NCBI GenBank assembly: GCA_000432735.1
Contig: FR887807.1
Location: forward strand, 1,108-16,293
Source of the DNA: Bacteroides sp. CAG:443
GTDB taxonomy: Bacteria; Bacteroidota; Bacteroidia; Bacteroidales; Bacteroidaceae
Length of the DNA: 15,186 bases
Direction: 5' to 3'
Below are positions 6,745 to 14,894 of this stretch, piece after piece. The notes beneath the pieces are model-generated. The model did no database searches. It was not told the origin of the DNA and saw nothing but the letters and a program-made list of their open reading frames with translations. The position numbers and the translations under genes are program-made. Numbering within the stretch: position 1 is the stretch's first letter; each line of letters opens with the position of its first letter.

Positions 6745-8016
6745 ATGAAAGTAGATGTTTTGCTAGGTTTACAATGGGGCGACGAAGGAAAAGGGAAAGT
6801 AGTCGATGTGTTGACTCCGCGCTATGATGTTGTTGCTCGTTTTCAGGGAGGACCGAACGCAGGTCATACTCTTGAATTTGAAGGTCAGAAATATGTGCTC
6901 CGCTCTATTCCTTCAGGAATATTTCAGGGAGATAAAATCAATATTATCGGAAACGGTGTGGTACTCGATCCAGCTTTGTTCAAGGCTGAAGCTGAGGCTT
7001 TGGAGGCAAGCGGTCATCCGTTGAAGGAGCGTCTGCACATTTCGAAGAAAGCTCATCTGATTCTGCCTACTCACCGTATTCTGGATGCTGCTTACGAAGC
7101 TGCTAAAGGTGCTTCGAAAGTGGGTACTACCGGTAAGGGTATCGGCCCGACTTATACGGATAAGGTAAGCCGTAATGGTCTGCGTGTAGGTGATATCCTG
7201 CATAACTTCGACGAAAAATATGCAGCTGCCAAAGCACGTCACGAAAAGATCCTGAAGAGCCTGAACTATGAATACGATATCACCGAACTGGAAAAACAGT
7301 GGATGGAAGGTATCGAATACTTGCGTCAGTTCCATCTGGTAGACAGCGAACATGAAATCAATAACCTGTTGAAAGAAGGCAAGAGTGTATTGTGCGAAGG
7401 TGCTCAGGGTACTATGCTGGATGTGGACTTCGGTTCTTATCCGTTTGTTACTTCTTCGAACACGATTTGTGCTGGTGCTTGTACCGGTCTGGGTCTGGGC
7501 CCGAACAAAATCGGTGAAGTATATGGTATCATGAAAGCTTACTGTACACGTGTCGGCTCAGGACCGTTCCCTACTGAATTGTTCGATGAAACAGGTAAGA
7601 CAATCCGCGATCTGGGACATGAATACGGTGCGGTAACCGGTCGTGAACGTCGTTGTGGTTGGGTTGACTTGGTTGCTTTGCGTTATGCTATCATGATTAA
7701 CGGTGTAACTCAGCTTATCCTGATGAAGAGTGACGTGCTCGATGGCTTCGATACCGTCAAAGCTTGTGTGGCTTACAAGGTAAACGGCGAGGAAATCGAT
7801 TACTTCCCGTTCGACATAACTGAAGGTGTAGAACCTGTTTATGTAGAAATGCCGGGTTGGAAGACAGATATGACTAAGATGACAAGCGAAGATGAATTCC
7901 CTGAAGAATTCAACGCCTACATTTCATTCCTCGAAGAACAGCTTGGTACTCCTATCAAGATTGTTTCTGTTGGTCCGGACCGTGAGCAGACTATTGAACG
8001 CTATACAGAAGAATAA
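6745..8016 (+). CDS. purA: Adenylosuccinate synthetase
   Basis: A 423-residue enzyme making adenylosuccinate from IMP, aspartate and GTP, the first committed step from IMP to AMP. The catalytic residues fall at the same numbers as in E. coli PurA: D13 in GDEGKGK (12-18) and H41 in NAGH (38-41). Other motifs are TTGKGIGP (128-135, IMP binding), EGAQGTMLD (218-226), VTGRERRCGW (297-306, aspartate and GTP contacts) and KSDVLD (328-333, guanine recognition). I chose ATG 6745. An in-frame TTG at 6736 would add only MEI before the conserved MKVDVLLGLQWGDEG start. It is the second gene of a likely fur-purA unit and is followed by a strong terminator. Confidence 0.98.
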   Translation: MKVDVLLGLQWGDEGKGKVVDVLTPRYDVVARFQGGPNAGHTLEFEGQKYVLRSIPSGIFQGDKINIIGNGVVLDPALFKAEAEALEASGHPLKERLHISKKAHLILPTHRILDAAYEAAKGASKVGTTGKGIGPTYTDKVSRNGLRVGDILHNFDEKYAAAKARHEKILKSLNYEYDITELEKQWMEGIEYLRQFHLVDSEHEINNLLKEGKSVLCEGAQGTMLDVDFGSYPFVTSSNTICAGACTGLGLGPNKIGEVYGIMKAYCTRVGSGPFPTELFDETGKTIRDLGHEYGAVTGRERRCGWVDLVALRYAIMINGVTQLILMKSDVLDGFDTVKACVAYKVNGEEIDYFPFDITEGVEPVYVEMPGWKTDMTKMTSEDEFPEEFNAYISFLEEQLGTPIKIVSVGPDREQTIERYTEE

Positions 8017-8046
8017 TTTCAGGGACATTGATTTGTCCTGATAGAT

Positions 8047-8090
8047 AAAAATCCGCTGATGACAGTTTATGTTCATCGGCGGATTTTTTT
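8047..8090 (+). terminator. Intrinsic terminator after purA
   Basis: A 16-bp stem with one G·U pairs 8047-8062 (AAAAATCCGCTGATGA) with 8073-8088 (TCATCGGCGGATTTTT) around a 10-base loop, ending in a T-run to 8090. A smaller hairpin (8019-8041, eight pairs and one bulged G) lies between the stop codon and this terminator. Confidence 0.9.
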
Positions 8091-8123
8091 GTTTACTCTC
8101 TGAGCAAAAGTATTATGATGCTG

Positions 8124-8146
8124 ATTTATACACAAAATGTATAAAT
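8124..8146. promoter_or_regulatory. Palindromic candidate operator upstream of the ABC-F gene
   Basis: Two 9-bp half-sites, ATTTATACA (8124-8132) and TGTATAAAT (8138-8146), form a perfect inverted repeat with a 5-base spacer. It lies 17 bases upstream of the TACCTTTG -7 box, so it covers the expected -33 region. This is where a repressor, or an activator replacing the poor -33 box, could bind. No matching regulator is encoded next to it. Confidence 0.4.
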
Positions 8147-8163
8147 TAACGAGAAATAAATAC

Positions 8164-8171
8164 TACCTTTG
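8164..8171 (+). promoter_or_regulatory. Candidate -7 box for the ABC-F gene
   Basis: TACCTTTG matches TAnnTTTG exactly and ends 29 bases before the ABC-F start codon. No TTTG is found at the usual -33 spacing; the palindrome at 8124-8146 occupies that place. Confidence 0.5.
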
Positions 8172-8200
8172 CCTGCACTTTGTAAAGTTGGAGCGAATAT

Positions 8201-10144
8201 ATGATTTCTATTGAAGGACTGAAAGTTGAGTTTGGAGTTACTCCTTTGTTCGAGGATGTTTCGTTTGTCATTAATAAGAAAGACCGTATTGCACTGGTTG
8301 GTAAGAACGGTGCAGGTAAGTCGACCATGTTGAAGATTCTGGCTGGCTTGCAGAAACCTACAGAAGGAAGCGTAGCTGTACAGAGAGGGGTGACCATCGG
8401 TTATCTGCCGCAGGTTATGATTCTCAGTGATACGCGTACTGTCATGGCGGAGGCGGAAATGGCATTCGAACATATATTTGAGTTGCAGGACAGACTGGCA
8501 AAGATGAATCAGGAGCTGGCCGACCGTACGGATTACGATTCGGAAAGCTATCATGAACTGATTGAACGTTTTACGCACGATAACGAGCGTTTCCTGATGA
8601 TGGGAGGGACCAATTATCGGGCGGAAATAGAACGTACGCTTGTCGGACTAGGATTCAGTCGTTCCGATTTTGACCGTCCGACCAGCGAGTTCAGTGGAGG
8701 CTGGCGTATGCGTATCGAACTGGCAAAGTTGCTGTTGCGCCGTCCTGACGTCTTGCTGCTGGACGAGCCGACCAACCATCTGGATATAGAAAGTATTCAG
8801 TGGCTGGAGAATTTTTTGAAAATGAGTCCGGGAGCTGTGGTACTGGTAAGTCACGACCGTGCGTTTATTAATAATGTAACCAACCGGACCATTGAGATTT
8901 CTTGCGGACGAATTTATGATTATAAGGTGCCTTACGACGAGTTTGTCGTACTCCGCAAGGAACGTCGCGAACAGCAGTTGCGCGCTTATGAGAATCAGCA
9001 GAAAGAAATAAAGGATACAGAAGATTTTATTGAACGTTTCCGTTACAAGGCGACAAAGGCTGTACAGGTACAGAGCCGTATCAAGCAGTTGGAGAAGATC
9101 GTTCCGATTGAAATTGATGAAGAAGACAACTCTGCTCTGCGGTTGAAATTTCCTCCAGCCATACGTTCGGGCAATTATCCTGTTATCTGCGAAGGGGTAA
9201 AGAAAGCGTATGGCGATCATGTCGTCTTTCATGATGTGACCTTGACCATCAATCGGGGCGAGAAGGTTGCCTTTGTAGGAAAGAACGGTGAGGGTAAATC
9301 TACCTTGGTAAAGTGTATCATGGGTGAGATTCCGTACGAAGGAAAACTGGTGATAGGACATAATGTGCAGATTGGTTATTTTGCACAGAATCAGGCACAG
9401 TTGCTCGATGAGAATCTGACGGTATTTGATACGATCGACTCGGTTGCCAAAGGAGATATACGTTTAAAAATACGTGATATATTAGGAGCTTTCATGTTTG
9501 GCGGAGAGGCTTCCGATAAGAAGGTGAAAGTGCTTTCGGGGGGAGAACGGAGCCGACTGGCAATGATTAAGCTGTTGCTGGAACCGGTGAATCTACTGAT
9601 ACTGGATGAGCCTACCAACCACCTGGATATGCGTTCCAAGGATGTATTGAAAGATGCCATCCGCGAGTTTGACGGAACGGTTATTGTTGTTTCTCACGAC
9701 CGTGAGTTTCTGGACGGACTGGTTACAAAGGTTTATGAGTTCGGTGGGGGAGTTGTGAAAGAACACATCGGCGGCATTTACGATTTCTTGCAGAAAAAGA
9801 AAATGGAAAGTCTCAATGAGCTGCAACTCTCTCAGTCGCCAACAACTGCTCAGTCTGTCAAGAAGGACGATCCGGTACCTGCCAGCGAGAATAAACTTTC
9901 GTATGAGGCGCAGAAAGAGCAAAACAAGAAAATCCGTAAACTGGAGAAGCAGGTTGCCGACTGTGAAGCGCTGATTGAACGCCTAGAAAAGGAGGTTGCT
10001 GCACTGGAAGCTCAGATGGCTACGCCTGAGGGAGCTTCTGACATGAAATTGTACGAACAGCATCAGCAGTTGAAAAAACAGATTTCGGATGCTGAGGAAG
10101 AGTGGGAGAATGTTTCTTTGGAATTGGAAGAACTTAAAAATTAA
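8201..10144 (+). CDS. ABC-F family ATPase (ribosome-associated type)
   Basis: A 647-residue protein with two ABC ATPase domains in one chain and no membrane segments, which defines the ABC-F class. Domain 1: Walker A GKNGAGKST (34-42), signature FSGGW (164-168), Walker B VLLLDEP (184-190) with catalytic E189. Domain 2: GKNGEGKST (360-368), LSGGE (445-449), LILDEP (466-471) with E470. The interdomain linker (about 240-325) is charged and helical, as in the P-site tRNA interaction motif. The C-terminus (about 565-645) is a Glu/Lys-rich coiled coil like the Uup/YheS C-terminal domain. ABC-F proteins bind the ribosomal E site and relieve stalling; some protect against antibiotics. This architecture fits a housekeeping Uup/YheS-like member better than a known resistance protein, but sequence alone does not settle it. 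The M13 peptidase gene starts 23 bases after the stop. Confidence 0.93.
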   Translation: MISIEGLKVEFGVTPLFEDVSFVINKKDRIALVGKNGAGKSTMLKILAGLQKPTEGSVAVQRGVTIGYLPQVMILSDTRTVMAEAEMAFEHIFELQDRLAKMNQELADRTDYDSESYHELIERFTHDNERFLMMGGTNYRAEIERTLVGLGFSRSDFDRPTSEFSGGWRMRIELAKLLLRRPDVLLLDEPTNHLDIESIQWLENFLKMSPGAVVLVSHDRAFINNVTNRTIEISCGRIYDYKVPYDEFVVLRKERREQQLRAYENQQKEIKDTEDFIERFRYKATKAVQVQSRIKQLEKIVPIEIDEEDNSALRLKFPPAIRSGNYPVICEGVKKAYGDHVVFHDVTLTINRGEKVAFVGKNGEGKSTLVKCIMGEIPYEGKLVIGHNVQIGYFAQNQAQLLDENLTVFDTIDSVAKGDIRLKIRDILGAFMFGGEASDKKVKVLSGGERSRLAMIKLLLEPVNLLILDEPTNHLDMRSKDVLKDAIREFDGTVIVVSHDREFLDGLVTKVYEFGGGVVKEHIGGIYDFLQKKKMESLNELQLSQSPTTAQSVKKDDPVPASENKLSYEAQKEQNKKIRKLEKQVADCEALIERLEKEVAALEAQMATPEGASDMKLYEQHQQLKKQISDAEEEWENVSLELEELKN

Positions 10145-10167
10145 AAACTCTATAATTATAAACGCTT

Positions 10168-12204
10168 ATGAAAACAAAACATTTTGCTGCTATGGCAGTA
10201 CTTGTTGCCGCTGCTATGACTGGCTGTGCCGGTCAGAAGGAAGCAAAGAGTACTTCTGGCATCGACTTGGCAAATCTTGACACAACAGTTTCTGCAAGTC
10301 AGGATTTCTATCATTATGCATGTGGAGGCTGGATGAAGAATCATCCGCTGACTGCTGAGTATTCTCGTTATGGAACGTTTGAAGTGCTGATTGAAAACAA
10401 CCGCAAGCAATTGCAGGAGCTTATCGAAGGGCTGGCTTCAAAACAGAATCAGCAGGGTACGCTGGCTCAGAAGATTGGCGACTTGTATAATATGGCAATG
10501 GATAGCGTAACTCTCAATAAAGAGGGTATGAATCCTATCAAACCGGAATTGGATAAGATTGCTGCTTTGAAAGATAAAAGCGAAATCATTCCTATGATGG
10601 TGGAATTGCTGAATAACGGTATCGGTACTTACTTCTCAAGCTTTGTATATGCCGATCCGAAAAACAGTGATGTAAATATGTTCCAGATCAGTCAGGGTGG
10701 ATTTAACCTGGGCGAAAAGGAATATTATCTTGACAATGATAGTGCCACGGTCAATGTACGTGAGAACTATAAGAAGTATATCGCCAAACTCTTTACATTG
10801 GCTGGTTTCTCTGAAGCTGAGGCTCAGCAGAAGATGGCAGATGTAATGGAAATTGAAACTTCTATTGCCAAGGAAGCTTTCAGTGCTGTTCAGCAGCGTG
10901 ATCCGGAAGCCAACTATCATAAGATGTCTTATGCTGATTTGAAGAAGACATTCGCTGGCATCGACTGGGATACTTATTTGAAAGGTTTGGGCGTTAAGGA
11001 AGTTACAGACCTGAACGTAATGCAGATCGAACCTTTGAAAGAAGTAGAAAAACTGATCAATACACTTCCTGTATCTAAACATGTTTCTTATTTGCAGTAT
11101 AACTTGCTGGATGCAGCAGCTTCATACCTGAGCGATGATTTTGTAGCTGCCCGTTTCGATTTCTACGGAAAGGTATTGTCCGGACGTCAGCAGAATTCTC
11201 CTCGCTGGAAGCGTGCCGTTGGTGCCGTAGAAAGTATGTTGGGTGAGGCTGTCGGACAGATGTATGTAGAGAAATATTTCCCGGCAGCAGCTAAGGAACG
11301 TATGGTGAAGCTGGTAAAGAACTTGCAGGAAGCTCTTGGCGAACGTATCCAGGCACAGGAATGGATGAGCGACAGCACCAAAATGGTGGCTCAGGAAAAA
11401 TTGGCTGCTTTCCATGTAAAAGTGGGATATCCTGACAAATGGAAGGATTATTCTAATCTGGAAATCAAGAAGGATTCTTATTGGGCCAATGCTTGCCGTG
11501 CCAACAAATGGGGATTGGATGATATGTACAGCCGTCTGGGTAAACCGGTCGACAAAGATGAATGGTTGATGACTCCGCAGACTGTAAATGCTTATTATAA
11601 TCCTTCTACTAACGAAATCTGTTTCCCTGCCGGTATTCTGCAATATCCGTTCTTCGATATGAACGCTGATGACGCATTCAACTATGGTGCTATTGGTGTA
11701 GTTATCGGTCATGAAATGACTCACGGATTCGATGACCAGGGTCGTCAGTACGATAAGAACGGTAACTTGACCGACTGGTGGGCAGCAGGCGATGCTGAAC
11801 GTTTCGATGCTCGTGCAAAAGTGATGGTTGATTTCTTCAACAACATCGAAGTATTGCCGGGACTAAAAGCAAATGGTGAATTGACATTAGGTGAAAATCT
11901 GGCCGACCATGGAGGTTTGAATGTTGCATTCCTTGCATTCCAGAATGCTACGAAAGAACATCCTCTGGGTAACGTAGACGGATTTACTCCGGAACAGCGT
12001 TTCTTCCTGGCTTATGCTACAGTATGGGCTGCCAACATTCGTGATGAAGAAATTCGTTCTCGTACAAAATCAGATCCTCATTCATTGGGTGAATGGCGTG
12101 TAAACGGTGCGCTGCCTCATATTCAGGCTTGGTACGATGCTTTCCATATTACTCCGGAAAGCCCGATGTACATTGCACCAGAAAAGCGTGTCAATATCTG
12201 GTAA
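10168..12204 (+). CDS. M13-family zinc metallopeptidase, lipoprotein (PepO/neprilysin-like)
   Basis: A 678-residue endopeptidase of the neprilysin family, cutting oligopeptides. It begins with a lipoprotein signal, MKTKHFAAMAVLVAAAMTGC, with the lipid-attachment Cys at 20, so it is anchored in the envelope facing the periplasm or surface. The catalytic set is complete: HEMTH at 515-519 (zinc ligands H515 and H519, catalytic E516), ENLAD at 576-580 (third ligand E576, D580), the substrate-binding N474-A475 in NAYYNP, and H638 with R644 in HSLGEWR, matching H711 and R717 of neprilysin in spacing. It ends in the usual terminal Trp (KRVNIW). The 23-base gap after the ABC-F gene holds no terminator, so the two may be co-transcribed. 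A strong terminator follows. Confidence 0.95.
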   Translation: MKTKHFAAMAVLVAAAMTGCAGQKEAKSTSGIDLANLDTTVSASQDFYHYACGGWMKNHPLTAEYSRYGTFEVLIENNRKQLQELIEGLASKQNQQGTLAQKIGDLYNMAMDSVTLNKEGMNPIKPELDKIAALKDKSEIIPMMVELLNNGIGTYFSSFVYADPKNSDVNMFQISQGGFNLGEKEYYLDNDSATVNVRENYKKYIAKLFTLAGFSEAEAQQKMADVMEIETSIAKEAFSAVQQRDPEANYHKMSYADLKKTFAGIDWDTYLKGLGVKEVTDLNVMQIEPLKEVEKLINTLPVSKHVSYLQYNLLDAAASYLSDDFVAARFDFYGKVLSGRQQNSPRWKRAVGAVESMLGEAVGQMYVEKYFPAAAKERMVKLVKNLQEALGERIQAQEWMSDSTKMVAQEKLAAFHVKVGYPDKWKDYSNLEIKKDSYWANACRANKWGLDDMYSRLGKPVDKDEWLMTPQTVNAYYNPSTNEICFPAGILQYPFFDMNADDAFNYGAIGVVIGHEMTHGFDDQGRQYDKNGNLTDWWAAGDAERFDARAKVMVDFFNNIEVLPGLKANGELTLGENLADHGGLNVAFLAFQNATKEHPLGNVDGFTPEQRFFLAYATVWAANIRDEEIRSRTKSDPHSLGEWRVNGALPHIQAWYDAFHITPESPMYIAPEKRVNIW

Positions 12205-12233
12205 TAGTATATATCGCTATAATACTTGACAAG

Positions 12234-12280
12234 AAAGGTCATGTCACGGTAAAGTAAGAGGCTGTGACATGGCCTTTTTT
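12234..12280 (+). terminator. Intrinsic terminator after the M13 peptidase
   Basis: A 14-bp stem with one G·U pairs 12234-12247 (AAAGGTCATGTCAC) with 12264-12277 (GTGACATGGCCTTT), loop 16 bases, followed by T to 12280. It lies 30 bases after the stop codon. Confidence 0.88.
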
Positions 12281-12338
12281 ATTGCTTTTTCCCAGTTAGA
12301 GAAAGGAGGAATATCCAGTCTTGATCGTTAATTTCTGT

Positions 12339-12461
12339 CTAAAAACATAGTTTAGTAACACGAATGAATTTGTTGCATTTTTGCTCATTAATTTCTAATT
12401 TGCGCATCACTATGTAAGAGATATGAAAAGCATATCCTTTTGTTTACTAATTAAATCTTGA
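12339..12461 (+). promoter_or_regulatory. Leader region of the EF-G2 gene, with dyads and a 12-codon ORF
   Basis: I see no exact TAnnTTTG with a well-spaced TTTG in this gap; the nearest is TAATTTG at 12396-12402. Two dyads stand out: CTAAA/TTTAG (12339-12343 with 12351-12355, within a wider imperfect TGT...ACA symmetry) and GATATG/CATATC (12420-12425 with 12431-12436, 5-base spacer). A tiny ORF, MKSISFCLLIKS, runs from 12423 to 12461 and stops 6 bases before the EF-G2 start. In B. thetaiotaomicron the equivalent gene is reported to be activated by a CRP-like regulator. I infer, but cannot show, that one of these dyads is such a site. Confidence 0.3.
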
Positions 12462-12467
12462 AATACC

Positions 12468-14627
12468 ATGAAAGTATATCAGACCAATGAAATCAAAAAC
12501 ATTGCCCTGCTTGGCAATGACGGATCAGGTAAAACCACCCTCACAGAAGCGCTGCTCTATGAGAGTGGTATTATAAAACGTCGCGGCAGAATTACTGCCA
12601 AAAATACAGTCAGCGACTATTTTCCGGTAGAGCAGGAGTATGGTTACTCGGTCTTCTCTACCGTTTATCATGTAGAGTGGAATGGTAAAAAACTGAATAT
12701 CATCGACTGTCCGGGAAGTGATGACTTTGTGGGAGCTGCTATTACGGCATTGAACGTTACAGATACGGCTATTTTGTTGTTGAATGGTCAGTATGGTCCC
12801 GAAGTAGGTACGCAGAATCATTTTCGTTATACAGAAAAGTTAGGTAAACCGGTTATCTTCTTGGTTAACCAGCTTGATAGTGAAAAGTGTGATTTCGACC
12901 ATGTATTGGAACAGTTGAAGGAAAATTACGGTTCTAAAGTTGTTCCGGTTCAGTATCCGTTGGCTACCGGACCCGACTTCAATTCATTGATCGATGTACT
13001 TTTAATGAAAAAATATTCATGGGGTCCCGATGGTGGTGCACCTACCATAGAGGATATCCCTGCCGAAGAAATGGAAAAGGCTCAGGAGTGGCATAAAGCG
13101 CTGGTTGAGGCTGCGGCTGAACACGATGAAACCTTGATGGAACGCTTCTTTGAGTCTGAATCACTGACGGAAGACGAAATGCGTGAAGGTATCCGTAAGG
13201 GATTGGCTGCACGTGGTATGTTCCCGGTGTTCTGTGTATGTGCCGGTAAGGATATGGGTGTCCGCCGACTGATGGAATTCTTGGGTAACGTGGTTCCGTT
13301 TGTTGATGAAATGCCAGTCGTTCATAATACCCGCGGTGTTCCTGTTCCTCCTGATGCCAACGGACCTACTTCTTTGTATTTCTTTAAGACAGCTGTAGAG
13401 CCACATATCGGAGATGTTCAGTACTTTAAGGTAATGAGCGGTGTGGTACACGAAGGTGATGACTTGAGTAATGCAGACCGTGGTTCTAAAGAACGTATGG
13501 CCCAACTGTATGTATGTGCCGGAGCCAACCGTGAAAAGGTAGATGAACTTCGTGCCGGTGATATCGGTTGTACGGTGAAACTGAAAGACGTGAAGACCGG
13601 TAATACGTTGAACGGCAAGGATTGTGAAAACAGATTCAATTTTATCAAGTATCCGAATCCGAAATATACACGTGCTATCAAGCCGGTCAATGAGGCTGAT
13701 ACAGAAAAGATGATGGCTGTATTGAACCGTATGCGTGAGGAAGATCCTACGTGGGTTGTTGAACAGTCTAAGGAGTTGAAACAGATCTTGGTACATGGTC
13801 AGGGAGAATTCCACTTGCGTACGCTGAAATGGCGTCTGGAGAACAACGAAAAGCTTCAGGTACAGTTCTACGAACCGAAGATTCCTTATCGTGAAACGAT
13901 TACCAAGGCTGCCCGTGCCGATTATCGTCATAAGAAACAGTCGGGTGGTGCCGGACAATTTGGTGAGGTTCATCTGATTGTAGAACCTTATTATGAAGGC
14001 ATGCCAGCTCCTGAAGTCTATAAGTTCAATGGACAGGAATACAAGATAAACGTGAAAAGTTCGGAAACCATCGATTTGGAATGGGGCGGTAAATTGGTAT
14101 TTGTTAACAGTGTGGTAGGTGGTGCTATCGATACTCGCTTCATGCCCGCCATTTTGAAAGGTATTATGAGCCGTATGGAACAAGGACCTTTGACCGGTTC
14201 GTATGCTCGTGATGTACGTGTCATTGTATACGACGGTAAGATGCACCCGGTAGACTCCAATGAAATCTCTTTCATGCTGGCAGGACGTCATGCATTCAGC
14301 GAAGCGTTCAAAAATGCAGGACCGAAGATTCTGGAACCGATTTACGACGTGGAAGTGTTTGTTCCGAGTGATAAGCTGGGCGATGTCATGAGTGATATGC
14401 AGGGACGTAGAGGTATGATTATGGGTATGAGCAGTGAAAAAGGATATGAAAAGCTGGCTGCTAAAGTTCCATTGAAGGAGATGTCGAACTACTCTACTGC
14501 TTTGAGCTCACTGACAGGTGGTCGTGCTTCTTTCATCATGAAGTTCGCAAGTTACGAACTTGTTCCAACGGATGTTCAGAATAAGTTGATGAAAGAATTC
14601 GAAGAACAGGAAAAAGAAGAAGCATAA
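12468..14627 (+). CDS. fusA2: EF-G paralogue with degenerate GTPase centre (EF-G2/FusA2 type)
   Basis: A 719-residue protein with the whole five-domain EF-G layout. The P-loop is kept (GNDGSGKT, 16-23), but other G motifs are altered. In switch I the usual QERGITI reads QEYGYSV (56-62), losing the Arg and the Mg-coordinating Thr. The switch II DTPGH reads DCPGS (80-84), losing the His that positions catalytic water. The guanine motif NKxD reads NQLD (134-137). Domain IV keeps the tip that enters the decoding centre (DGKMHPVDSNE, 589-599, with H593), and domain V keeps YSTALSSLTGGRASF. Binding to ribosomes and translocation thus look preserved while GTP hydrolysis looks impaired. This fits my recollection of B. 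thetaiotaomicron EF-G2, reported to act without GTPase activity in carbon limitation. EF-G2-type proteins of other phyla often have DTPGY, so loss of the His alone is not unique. Confidence 0.9.
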   Translation: MKVYQTNEIKNIALLGNDGSGKTTLTEALLYESGIIKRRGRITAKNTVSDYFPVEQEYGYSVFSTVYHVEWNGKKLNIIDCPGSDDFVGAAITALNVTDTAILLLNGQYGPEVGTQNHFRYTEKLGKPVIFLVNQLDSEKCDFDHVLEQLKENYGSKVVPVQYPLATGPDFNSLIDVLLMKKYSWGPDGGAPTIEDIPAEEMEKAQEWHKALVEAAAEHDETLMERFFESESLTEDEMREGIRKGLAARGMFPVFCVCAGKDMGVRRLMEFLGNVVPFVDEMPVVHNTRGVPVPPDANGPTSLYFFKTAVEPHIGDVQYFKVMSGVVHEGDDLSNADRGSKERMAQLYVCAGANREKVDELRAGDIGCTVKLKDVKTGNTLNGKDCENRFNFIKYPNPKYTRAIKPVNEADTEKMMAVLNRMREEDPTWVVEQSKELKQILVHGQGEFHLRTLKWRLENNEKLQVQFYEPKIPYRETITKAARADYRHKKQSGGAGQFGEVHLIVEPYYEGMPAPEVYKFNGQEYKINVKSSETIDLEWGGKLVFVNSVVGGAIDTRFMPAILKGIMSRMEQGPLTGSYARDVRVIVYDGKMHPVDSNEISFMLAGRHAFSEAFKNAGPKILEPIYDVEVFVPSDKLGDVMSDMQGRRGMIMGMSSEKGYEKLAAKVPLKEMSNYSTALSSLTGGRASFIMKFASYELVPTDVQNKLMKEFEEQEKEEA

Positions 14628-14656
14628 ACTTTCTAATTGCTGTTTTTATAGATTAC

Positions 14657-14690
14657 AAAGGTCGCATTTCTTAAAAATGCGGCCTTTTTT
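14657..14690 (+). terminator. Intrinsic terminator after the EF-G2 gene
   Basis: A 13-bp stem with one G·U pairs 14657-14669 (AAAGGTCGCATTT) with 14675-14687 (AAATGCGGCCTTT) around a 5-base loop, with a T-run to 14690. It lies 29 bases after the stop codon and separates this gene from the kinase promoter. Confidence 0.92.
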
Positions 14691-14723
14691 ATTTAACGAA
14701 GCTTAAACAATTAGCTTACTTTG

Positions 14724-14755
14724 TTTGTTATTAATTTAAAATTTTATTATTTTTG
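14724..14755 (+). promoter_or_regulatory. Bacteroidetes-type promoter for the sensor kinase
   Basis: TTTG at 14724-14727, a 20-base spacer, then TATTTTTG at 14748-14755. Both boxes match the -33/-7 consensus of the Bacteroidetes primary sigma factor, with the expected spacing. Transcription would start near 14760, leaving a leader of about 134 bases. That leader contains an 8-bp inverted repeat, TAACATGT (14795-14802) and ACATGTTA (14845-14852). A second -7-like match, TAAATTTG at 14882-14889, is only 5 bases before the ATG and is a poorer candidate. Confidence 0.7.
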
Positions 14756-14894
14756 CATTAAGACCGCGGAAAACGGGATGTGAAGTTTTTAAAATAACAT
14801 GTAAAAGTTCGGATTTTGTTAATATAAAAGAATCGCAGATTAAAACATGTTAAGTAAAGTATCTCGTAAATAATAGCCGTTTAAATTTGCCTCC

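Noticed and set aside
13161..14291. A 376-codon open frame on the minus strand inside the EF-G2 gene
   Set aside because: It lies wholly antisense to a clearly conserved coding region. Its translation has no recognisable domain and is rich in His, Thr and Phe as expected from reading favoured codons backwards.
14847..14873. Eight-codon ORF MLSKVSRK in the sensor kinase leader
   Set aside because: It is very short, well upstream of the main start, and without a feature suggesting translation control.
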